Source: Haplosporangium gracile
Taxonomy: Eukaryota; Mortierellomycota; Mortierellomycetes; Mortierellales; Mortierellaceae
Direction: 5' to 3'
Assembly: GCA_015499985.1 (NCBI GenBank)
Contig: JAAAUF010000133.1
Span: 44,162-58,653, forward strand
DNA length: 14,492 bases
Position numbers and translations under genes: made by a program. This document shows positions 6,826-14,492 of the stretch, piece after piece. The notes under the pieces were generated by a model. It saw only the letters and a list, made by a program, of their open reading frames with translations. It was not told where the DNA came from and searched no databases. Position 1 is the first letter of the stretch. Every line of letters begins with the position of its first letter.

Positions 6826-9524
6826 GCCCATGCACAACTGTTTGCTCATGGCAAAACCATACATCACACAACAATAAAGAGACAAAGAGTCTCGTTTGTT
6901 TGTCGCTAGTTTTCTGGCCTTTTGTTGTTATTGCTACCTTTGTCTGGTTTCTCACACACATAGCATACATACAACATGGCTTTGTTTTTTAAGAGACGGA
7001 CGACTGTTTGTCCCATCCAAGTGCAACAACCAAGTTACTAATAAACCCACTTCTGCCTTTACCACCCGCACTGTCCCTATCTTATTAGATGACTCCAATA
7101 TCATGAACATCAAGGCCATGATCACAGGCCCTCCTGATACGCCGTAAGACAATCATTGCATCGGAGGAACAAGAAACAGAGGAAATATAAAAAAAGAAGA
7201 AAATAAGGGGGGCAAAAAAAAAAGGACAGGATTCGACCGCAAAACGCCTTCGCCGTTTCATACACTCCAAGGACAAGGACAAGGACATGTTCAAAGAATG
7301 AAGGGGATGAGTCCTTTTCTGTCGCTCTTGACTCTCGTCATGTCCTTCGAGAAACAGCCTAACTCAAGAAATGCGATCTTCTTTATATCTTTCGACTTTA
7401 GATACTGCCTTGGTCAGTTCGAGTTCAGTCTTCAATTCCCTCGAGACTATCCAACCAACCCACCGAAAGGTAATTGCACGGCCCTTGTGTCTCTAATTGA
7501 TGGACCGCCCCTTTTCAGCCTTGTCTGGATTTTTTCTTTGACTATAACCGTTGGCCTTGTTTTACCGTCCATGATCCCCGCTAACGAACCAATCCAATAG
7601 TGCTCGCCCTGACAACCAACCACGGTCGGTCCAGATTCAACCCGAACGTAAGCAAAAGAAAACTCGACGCCTCGGACTCGGTTCCTTGTATCGCTTTACC
7701 AACTCTTGATCAGTTTGATACGTTGATAACTCACCGGCGATTTATTTTCTGTTGCATTCACTGGTTATAGATCTATGCCGGAGGCAAGGTGTGCTTGAGT
7801 ATTCTCGGAACATGGAGAGGAAACGCAGGAGAGCAATGTGAGACCACGGACTACTTTTGACGCGGACCCACCTTGGCGACTATAATATCCAGAAGCTGGT
7901 ATCCTACCACTGTATTCACATCTTTTGCAAATGACAATAGGGTCCTCGGCGCATGGCATCATCAGTATCCTTCTGAGCATTCAGTCTTTGATGAGCGACA
8001 CTCCTGTAAGACCTAAGCCAAATTTTGTTGTTGCAATAGCTGTCATTTATTCTAATGTAATTACGCTTACCCACACTACGTCGCCGTTTACTCTAAAACA
8101 TAGTACCGCAACGAGCCTGGACAAGATCTGGAGAAGGACACTTCCAAGCTCGAGCCATACAACCAAAAAATTCGTCACGGTATGTCTATCATGGGATGCT
8201 TCATGTATATTTGAACGCTTCCTGTGATGAAGCGTACTTGTGAGCAAACCACATCTGACTGAAAGATCATCCGTATTCCTGATTTTAGAAACGATTCGCA
8301 TTTCGATTTGCGATAGACTGGAAGGATATCTTGGAATTGGTCAGGCTTTGAACTTCAACGGCTCAGCGGACTCTACGACCACTACGGCATCAACACCATC
8401 ATCGCCCCTCGGCACCGTCAATAATGCCCTTGCTACACCAGTAGGTACGCCCAACTCTGGAGGAACACCTGTTGCGACCACCCCCTCCGTCTTCGACTCA
8501 CTCTACGCCCAAGCCGTCACACCCGATGATGAGTTCTGTGATCTCTCCAAGAGACTTTTCCTTGCATACTATGATATCTACCAGAACACTGTCCGAACAG
8601 AGTCGGAGCAAATCAAGGACGGAACTGTCTTTTACAAGGCGCCATTCGAGTTTGGTGGCAATAAGATGGACGGATCCTTCAACTATGCGTCACTGGCAAA
8701 GAGACTTGAGGCAATCAAGACGGCGATCGACAAGGAGACCAACGATTGGGTGACGGAGTCAAGCTCCTGGATCAGCCACTTGAACAGCATCTCGGGCAAT
8801 CTGAAGCGTCAGTTTGAGCAGGTGCGAGAGTATTACAATGAGAGCAACACTGGCGTAGTTGACATTGAGCTTACCGACGACAATCCTTTCCTCTGGAACT
8901 TTACGCTCTTTGGCAAGCCAATGAGGTACTTTTTCTTTTATACAATTTTCTGTTTGAGAATTGAGAACATATCATGAGATGCAATGTAATGCATGCGATG
9001 TCATGAAAGCCTGAACAGGATCTGACACGAGTCGGTTCACGCTATGTTATTCTTTTAGTAACTATGATGGAGGCATGTTTAAGGTCAAGATGGTCTTCCA
9101 CAAGGACTTCCCCGAAGTCCAGCCTAGAGTCAAGTTCTCGACACCGATGTACCACGTCCATGTGACCCAGGACGGTGTCCCGTTCTATACTGTTGAGAAG
9201 CCGGATGATGCCCGGTCCCACATTGAGGCCATTGGCCGTCTCATCGTGGAAGACGAGCCTTCGACCAACCCCTCCACCCATGTCAACCTGCAGGTATGAA
9301 ATCGGGCCTTTTTTTTTTTTTTTTTTGGCTATGCGTAGCTCTTTATATCTTTTGTACTTTAGAGCTTATGGTTTATTGTGAACGCTACTAATTATTTGCA
9401 CTTCTTGCTTTCTGACTGAAACTTGTAGGCAGCAAAGCTTCATTTTGGAACGAAGGAGCAGCGACGGGAATACAACAGGAACGCTCGTCGATGTGCCAGC
9501 CGGTCGACTGACTACTTTGACTAG
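6537..9524 (+). CDS. UBE2Z: UBE2Z-like ubiquitin-conjugating enzyme with a second, inactive UBC domain
   Basis: Ten exons: 6537-6621, 7089-7143, 7402-7469, 7601-7647, 7771-7837, 7941-8005, 8104-8179, 8289-8925, 9059-9293 and 9429-9524. They total 1431 nt (476 aa), every intron is GT..AG, and all phases agree. The first UBC domain (about residues 1-167) follows UBE2Z closely: MITGPPDTPY, FPRDYPTNPPK, RFNPN, then GGKVCLSILGTW with catalytic Cys93 (codon 7792-7794), and EPYNQKIRHETIRISICD. E2 enzymes carry ubiquitin or a related modifier as a thioester on that cysteine. A Ser/Thr/Pro-rich linker (about 180-225) comes next, then the helical UBE2Z-type extension (FLAYYDIYQNTV, FNYASLAKRLEAI). Residues 353-476 form a second UBC-like unit: NPFLWNFTLFGKP, YDGGMFKVKMVFHKDFPEVQ, STPMYHVHVTQDG. 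The HPN motif is replaced by HVH and the cysteine position is Phe409, so it should not bind ubiquitin as a thioester. It may act as a UEV-like partner domain. Confidence 0.9.
6709..6825 (+). repeat. TG repeat and compound CA/TA repeat inside intron 1
   Basis: Intron 1 of the UBE2Z-like gene (6622-7088) contains about ten TG units at 6709-6728 and, 52 bases on, thirteen CA units at 6781-6806 followed by about nine TA units to 6825. The TG and CA parts are complementary, so the intron RNA could fold into a long hairpin. Confidence 0.85.
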
Positions 9525-9922
9525 AGTCACCCGGTGAACATTGGGAGGCTTCTAAAACGCACGATCGACTTTGAATCCTCTTACATACTTTTCTTGCGGA
9601 AGGGAGAAAGCAACAACAACAGCAGCAGTGCCACCAACCCACCCCATTTGTACAAATATTCTTTTTTTTTGCGGAACAATTGGTATCTTTCAACTTTTGC
9701 GGACTTGCGGGGATATGTGTCTGAAGCAGAAGGAGCGATAGATGAATGTCATGCTTCATACAGCCGCACGCATGTAGCTAACTGAAATAAAAAAATAAAA
9801 AATAAAAATGAAATAATGTTTACTTGCACAAAAGTATAAAACGCAGCGGCAGTTTTTTTTTTTTTTCTAAAAAAAAAAGGGGTCTATGAAAACTGGGAAA
9901 AGGAAAAAAAAATCGCTCTGTT
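9525..9922. other. Shared 3' region between two converging genes
   Basis: The UBE2Z-like stop codon (9522-9524) and the MCP2-like stop codon (9923-9925, minus strand) face each other across about 400 bases. The stretch contains T runs, a short CAACAG-type repeat near 9612-9630 and an A-rich block with AATAAA motifs. I see no gene here; the minus-strand open frame through it is antisense to the last E2 exon. Confidence 0.6.
9786..9791 (+). terminator. Polyadenylation signal candidate of the UBE2Z-like gene
   Basis: AATAAA occurs here, with overlapping AATAAA copies just downstream, about 260 bases after the stop codon and before the converging gene ends. The A-rich context makes it less specific than a lone hexamer. 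Confidence 0.4.
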
Positions 9923-12385
9923 TTACGCGTCAAAGAGGTCTCCTTCGACCTTGATGCCATACTCTGCCTCGAGACGTTGCTTCAAGGCATCATCCAGGAC
10001 GGCCTCAAATCCATCCGTCGTGCGACCGAACACGACCTTCTCGAGGTAGCTCTTAGCCTGGGCGAAATGATATGCGGCGGACATCAAGGCCAATGCGGCC
10101 TCAAAGACCCAGTAGTTGAATCTCGCCTGCAAGCTCAATGAGATCCATCTCCAGAAGCTTAATGGTTGCTGTCTCATCAGTGTCTTTGATGTATTATTAT
10201 CAATTGATGTTGAGGAGGAAGAAGTGACAAGATGGTGCGTAGTAACGGATGAAACCCAGAAACTAGGATCATGTCCGAGCCCGACAACAGCCCACCGGGC
10301 CATCCGATTGATTCTATTAACAGGACTACCCAGAGTCTTGTTATTGGCGCGAACAATGGTCATGTTTCGGCCGATAAAGATGAGTTCCTTGGGGAGAAGT
10401 TCAGAATTGATCAGGAAGTCCTTGAGGGTTGTTTTAAGTTTCATCTGGATCTCGTATGCGTCGAGGACGGAGGTGTTGGTTGTGGGCGTGATGTTGGGTG
10501 AGCGGTTGGCGTTGTATGGCTTTAGGAGCGTTGCATTTGCTATTGGGTGCGCGGATTAATATGATATATTTAAAATGAACGCTAGTTAGCCACATTGTCA
10601 TATGTGTAGATGGTCAGAGCTTGTCTATGAACGAACGGAGAAAAAAAAAAGAAAGAGAAAGGGGGAGGGAGACTTACCGAGCATCTGTGAATCGCCAATT
10701 CCCCAGAGGGTACAGATGTCCTGAATGGCTTGCTTGTCGAGGAGGAATAGAGACTTCCAGAAGAGGCAGTATTGTTTCCTGAACTCTTCTGATTCCCTCA
10801 TGTACAGTCCATGATCCAAAAGCAACTATTTGCCATAAATCGTGAGATGCATATGAGTATAAAGTGTCAATATATCAAACAAACAACATTGTGATTGAAA
10901 GAGCGAGCACATACGAGTTGGTGTTTCCGTGGATCGTTGGGATGCTTGCGAACGAGGATATTGCCTGGATGAGGATCGCAATGGACAAATCCAGAGATAA
11001 AGATCTGGTGGGCAAAGACATCAACCACAGACTCCATGACCTTCTTGGGACTCAAGTTCAACTCCTTCAATCTTGCCTTGTCAGTCGCTCTGCATCCATG
11101 CACCCATTCCGCAACCATGACTTGCTTGGTGCTGTAATCCTTAAAGACCTTGGGGACATAGACTTGGTGTCGAAGTTGCGGATCCGTCTGGAGGTACTCA
11201 TTACAGAGCTCAGAATTCCGTGCCTCGTTAATAAAGTCGGTTTCCTCTCGTAAATGGCGGATGGTATAGTCGACTGCAAACGACATGGGCAGGTCAAAGA
11301 TGTACTCGTACGCCTTGATCAACAACCGATAGGCGATTAGATCCCATTCGATCTGAACTTGGATCTCTGGTTTTTGAACCTTGACCGCGACTTCGGTTCC
11401 GTCGAGAAGAGTTGCTTTGTGGACCTGTGCGATAGATGCCGCTGCGACGGGTTCTCGGGAGAAGCTGCTGAAGACTTCGTGGATCTCCTTGCCCAATTCC
11501 TTCTGGATGATCTTTTCCACGATGCTGTAGTCGACTGATGAGGCATCGTCGTAGAGTGCGCGGAGGGTTCTATATGTGGGATGTGATCGGAACGATGAGG
11601 TATGTTAATACAAGGTTTGGTTGTTGGGCTTTTTTTATCGAGTGATGCGCAAATCCCTGAGAAAGGAAATTTTCTGTATTTTTCTTTTTTGTCTGTTAAT
11701 CGGATGTTGTGATTACGGCTCACTTACGTCAAGTAGCATGGAGGCAGGACGGACGAGTTCGTAGCGATCCCTTGTCCTGTCGACAGCGATCATGATGATA
11801 GAAAGTAAAGAGGGGTATCAGTGGTGAGCGAGTTCCATGTTATTATGCTGCCGGTGTGATCCACATTCCTTGCAAACAATCCAAGTCCATTGTTCATCCC
11901 CTTTTTTTTTCTACCTAGTTTAATGTAAAGACCGCTATAACAATTGGAGGAAACACACATACATTAGTTATGAGATCATTATCAAAGAAGAAAAACAATT
12001 GCAGACCGACATGGACATGTAATACGTACCCATTCGTCTGACAGACGTGTAGTATCTTATCAGCAACTCGTTGATGCAATTCATTGATCTGATTCGCCTT
12101 TCCTGGTGTAAAGTTGAACTTATACTCATACCCTACAAGAATGCTATTTTTGCAAGGTAAACATATTTAATTGCTGTGCATAGCAAACAATAAATATGAA
12201 ACAGCGCAAAAACAAAACACAGATGTAGGTTGAATTTACCCATTCCAGGCGGTGCGTGCTGTTCGTTGAAAGGCTTTTGCGTTCTTGTGGGTGTCAACGA
12301 GGTAGAGACCCGTGACGGTGGCAGAGAGGACGGCAGCGGTTCTGGCGGTCCCGCGAGAGAGTATTCTCTGAAGCAACGGTGGCAT
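9923..12385 (-). CDS. MCP2: Mitochondrial ABC1/ADCK kinase-like protein, Mcp2/ADCK1 type
   Basis: Seven exons: 12385-12240, 12143-12030, 11934-11915, 11776-11728, 11569-10915, 10825-10678 and 10539-9923. Together they give 582 aa with consistent phases and GT..AG introns. The basic start (MPPLLQRILSRGTARTA) looks like a mitochondrial presequence followed by a short hydrophobic segment. ABC1-family marks are present: KLGQ (92-95), spanning the microexon junction; the Ala-rich loop AAASIAQVH (152-160) in place of a glycine loop; the lysine of VAVK (173); EETDFINEARN (218-228); HCDPHPGN (306-313); and LDHGLY (331-336), where DHG replaces DFG as in Mcp2, ADCK1 and ADCK5. Yeast Mcp2/Cqd2 is a mitochondrial inner-membrane protein linked to lipid balance and coenzyme Q distribution; human ADCK1 is the likely counterpart. 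The C-terminal third carries a polar Ser/Thr-rich stretch (LVTSSSSTSIDNNTS). It converges on the E2 gene and shares a short divergent promoter with the UXT-like gene. Confidence 0.92.
11915..11934 (-). other. 20-nt microexon of the MCP2-like gene
   Basis: This exon contributes only GLYIKL and parts of the two flanking glycine codons. It is bounded by a TAG acceptor and a GTAGAA donor, and it carries the lysine of the KxGQ motif. The phases on both sides (2 and 1) match the neighbouring exons, and skipping it would break the frame, which supports it being real. Confidence 0.85.
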
Positions 12386-12772
12386 GGTTACTGATGAAGA
12401 GAGGGACTGATGAGTTGGTCGTTTGTTGTTGTTGTGAAGAAAGGACTAGCGCATCGATGGTGTGTGTGTGTCTCTGTGTGAATGAAATGGAGAGTGGGGA
12501 ATGAGAAGGAAGAAGGGAAGAAAAAGAAAGAGAAGAAAACCGGTTCGCGCCCTTCTATTTTGCGGTCTTTGCGTTTGAGCGAGTTTGGGTCGCGCGTAAG
12601 GGTTCGTCTGAAAAAGGAAATTGAATGAGGCGACTGTGAGCGTGACTTGTTGTCAAAGAGATCAACATAAAAAAACCCCCCAGAGGGAAGAGAACATTCT
12701 TTCGTTCCTTTCAAAGCAGCAAACCCTCAAGAACAGAACAGGAGTCCTGGACAGAAAAAAAGGGAGACAGAC
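12386..12772. promoter_or_regulatory. Divergent promoter shared by MCP2-like and UXT-like genes
   Basis: About 390 bases separate the two oppositely oriented start codons. The MCP2 side holds a purine-rich block (12485-12539, pyrimidine-rich on the coding strand). The middle has a GC-richer patch near 12541-12600 containing GGTTCGCGCCC. A pair of GAA/TTC units near 12690-12700 is too weak to call a heat-shock element. Co-regulation is possible but not shown. Confidence 0.55.
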
Positions 12773-13895
12773 ATGGAGAACGAGATTCAGCAAAAGTTGG
12801 CTCGCTACGAGTCATTCGTCAACCAAGGACTCAGGAAGGATCTCAAGGACACCCTCGATGCAAGAGACGCCATCTACGACCAGATCTCAGAATAGTATGT
12901 CTACCGTCTTGTTACTCTTTTTTTTTTCTTCGGTAACGCGCAGCCACAAACCGACTGCGCAGATGCCCCATGGCTCTCGGTAGCCCAATTGAGCTCCTGC
13001 TTTTTGGGGATATGACCGTTACAAACATACCACCTATCCAGCACTTATCATGCTCACATCTCTATTTTATGCTCTTGCTGTGAACTGAACACTATTGATG
13101 ATATAGTCTCAAGCTGGCCAAGGATATCGAAGTAATCAAGGACAATGGGCTGAAGGAGATGAAGACCCAGGTCGACCTTGGATCTAACTTTTACGTTCAG
13201 GCTAAAATGTATGCATACTCAGTTGTTTTTCAGGAAGGGCCGGGAAACGGGAGGAGCCATGACAGTGAATAGAATTCTTCTTGCTTGGGATGTCAAAGGA
13301 CGAGCATGATGCGGTTGCGACGGAAAGTACTGACACCCCTCTTTCAACTTGCGCCGCCCTATGGTGCTTAGTCCGGATACGAAACACATCTTTGTCAACG
13401 TTGGTTTCGGGTTCCATGCAGAGCTGACCCTAGACGAAGCATTGGAGTTTATTAAGAAGAAGGAGGTGCATCTGCAAAAGTAAGAAGGAAATCAGTGCTG
13501 CAGAAATGACGGTTTTAATTATTTGATTTAGATCCCTTGCGGCGCCCTGCATGAGTGGTTTTGCTCCGCGCTCGATACAGCAGGTTCTGACCAAACATGC
13601 TCTACCTTTGTTTGTCATATGCCCATTAGGAAAGCTGAGGTGTTTACGAGAAAGGCATCTCAGATCCGCGCCCACATCAAACTGGTATGAACAAAAAAAG
13701 TTCTTTTCTTGACGGACGTCATTTTTCGATTCAATACAGCTCATACATGGAAGAGCGAGGAGGGAGGGGTCACAGGAGCAGAAAATGACTAACTGAGACA
13801 CATGTTGGCCTGTTTTTATCCATTAGGTGCTGGAAGCAATGGCCGAGATTATGAAACTGGACAAGACGCCGGGCCCAAGGAGTCTCAACGTTTGA
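12773..13895 (+). CDS. UXT: UXT-type alpha-prefoldin family protein
   Basis: Five exons: 12773-12894, 13107-13208, 13372-13479, 13630-13684 and 13827-13895. They give 151 aa, close to the roughly 157 aa of human UXT, with GT..AG introns and matching phases. UXT is an alpha-class prefoldin subunit found in the prefoldin-like (R2TP-associated) complex, and it also has nuclear roles in animals. The sequence shows an N-terminal helix (LARYESFVNQGLRKDLKDTL), the beta-hairpin core with TQVDLGSNFYVQAKIPDT (61-78) and IFVNVGFGFHAELTLDEAL (81-99), and a C-terminal helix ending around AHIKLVLEAMAEIMKL. This helix-hairpin-helix plan is that of an alpha prefoldin, and the VDLG..F and GFGFH.ELTL.EAL pattern points to UXT rather than PFD5 or PFD3. 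Unlike the MCP2-like gene it lacks a long pyrimidine tract next to the ATG. Confidence 0.9.
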
Positions 13896-14324
13896 GCAAA
13901 TGCAATTATGCACATAAAACATACGCACCTCATTAGCTACAACGGGAAAAATAAGGAGGAAAGAGAAATCAGACTTTTTTCACAACACACAAGGAGATGG
14001 AAAGGGGGAAGAGGAACAAACGGTGTTTGTGATGCATTGCAGGAACACTCGTTTTTGCTTGCTTTTTGCATTTTACCCCCTAGCCATACATCTTTTGCGC
14101 CTACGCCCGTTTATAGCACCCTGTACCATAGACCTTCTTAATAATAATTGCATCACACAGCCATGCCAGCGATCATATTTCGTGTGCACCGTAACGGATC
14201 GTGGTTAATATCGACAATACGGATTTTCGATCTCCTCTCGCTCCTTTCATTTTCTTTTTTCGATCCCAATTGCTTAGTAAAACCCGGGGCAAAAAAATTC
14301 ACTTATTAGTGTCACATCGTCATC
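13896..14324. other. 3' region between UXT-like gene and the right-edge gene fragment
   Basis: This holds the presumed 3' UTR of the UXT-like gene and, from the other side, that of the minus-strand fragment. It is AT-rich with A and T runs; no gene, RNA or repeat stood out. A 77-codon open frame at 13908-14141 has no coding character that I can recognise. Confidence 0.5.
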
Positions 14325-14492
14325 TCATTCTTCTTCGTCAGAAAGGTCTACGTACGTTTTATGTGTTTTGACAAATGGAATATGAAATGAGTGCCGAGTC
14401 CAGCGTTCTTTGAGGATGACAAAGGCTACCATGACCACACAGTCCATAAATGAATTAAAAAGACCAAGGAGCAATAGTTGAGCGTTTGGCTC
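14325..14492 (-). CDS. C-terminal fragment of an unidentified membrane protein (partial)
   Basis: Reading the minus strand from the window edge, 55 codons are open down to a TGA at 14327-14325. The segment has a hydrophobic stretch (AQLLLLGLFNSFMDCVVMVA, then FVIL), a basic stretch after it (KERWTRHSFHIPF) and an acidic end, DLSDEEE. That layout suits the last transmembrane helix and cytosolic tail of a membrane protein. The stretch is short, so chance cannot be excluded, but the ordered change from hydrophobic to basic to acidic is typical of real protein. The gene would continue beyond the window and converge on the UXT-like gene. I do not recognise the family. Confidence 0.5.
   Translation of the reverse strand, partial: EPNAQLLLLGLFNSFMDCVVMVAFVILKERWTRHSFHIPFVKTHKTYVDLSDEEE

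Noticed and set aside
9534..9785. Open frame in the shared 3' region of the converging genes
   Set aside because: It lies after the E2 stop codon, consists partly of CAA/CAG repeats and shows no domain; it is best explained as 3' UTR.
10116..10559. Plus-strand frame of 147 codons over the last MCP2-like exon
   Set aside because: Antisense shadow; the minus-strand frame continues the ABC1 protein in phase with its upstream exon.
12690..12712. Possible heat-shock element upstream of the UXT-like gene
   Set aside because: Only one proper GAA/TTC pair is present; a functional element needs at least three alternating units.
1..14492. tRNA genes, CRISPR arrays, transposons
   Set aside because: I looked for tRNA-like box motifs, regularly spaced repeats and transposase motifs and saw none that held up. 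The simple repeats present are microsatellites.

Overview
The window looks like nuclear DNA of a fungus, most likely an early-diverging one (Mucoromycota or Mortierellomycota type). This is an inference. It rests on intron-dense genes with short GT..AG introns (many ending in a TAG acceptor), long pyrimidine-rich tracts in front of several start codons, abundant simple repeats, and a gene set of fungal or opisthokont families. No bacterial, viral or mobile-element gene was recognised, and no tRNA, rRNA or CRISPR array was seen.

Layout, left to right. Positions 1-1882 hold no convincing gene: homopolymers, simple repeats and two weak coding-like patches (1111-1245 and 1394-1636). A four-exon minus-strand gene (3135-1883) encodes a small charged coiled-coil protein of unknown family, with a C-terminal tail reminiscent of NOP52/RRP1 proteins. 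Next comes a two-exon minus-strand gene (5017-3414) for a MOT1-type molybdate transporter of 487 aa. A 1.5 kb divergent promoter region (5018-6536) follows. The ten-exon plus-strand gene at 6537-9524 encodes a 476 aa protein: a UBE2Z-type ubiquitin-conjugating enzyme with an intact catalytic cysteine, followed by a second UBC fold in which the cysteine and the HPN motif are lost. It converges on a seven-exon minus-strand gene (12385-9923) for a 582 aa mitochondrial ABC1/ADCK kinase-like protein of the Mcp2/ADCK1 type, which includes a 20-nt microexon. Divergent from that is the five-exon plus-strand gene for a UXT-type alpha-prefoldin (12773-13895, 151 aa). At the right edge a minus-strand open frame (14492-14325) looks like the last 55 codons of another gene, ending in a membrane segment and an acidic tail.

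The genes are unrelated housekeeping functions: metal uptake, ubiquitin transfer, mitochondrial lipid or coenzyme Q handling, and prefoldin-like chaperoning. They do not form a pathway. The most notable object is the tandem active-E2 plus pseudo-E2 protein. All exon boundaries were placed by hand, using splice consensus, reading-frame continuity and remembered family motifs; no alignment or transcript data were available.
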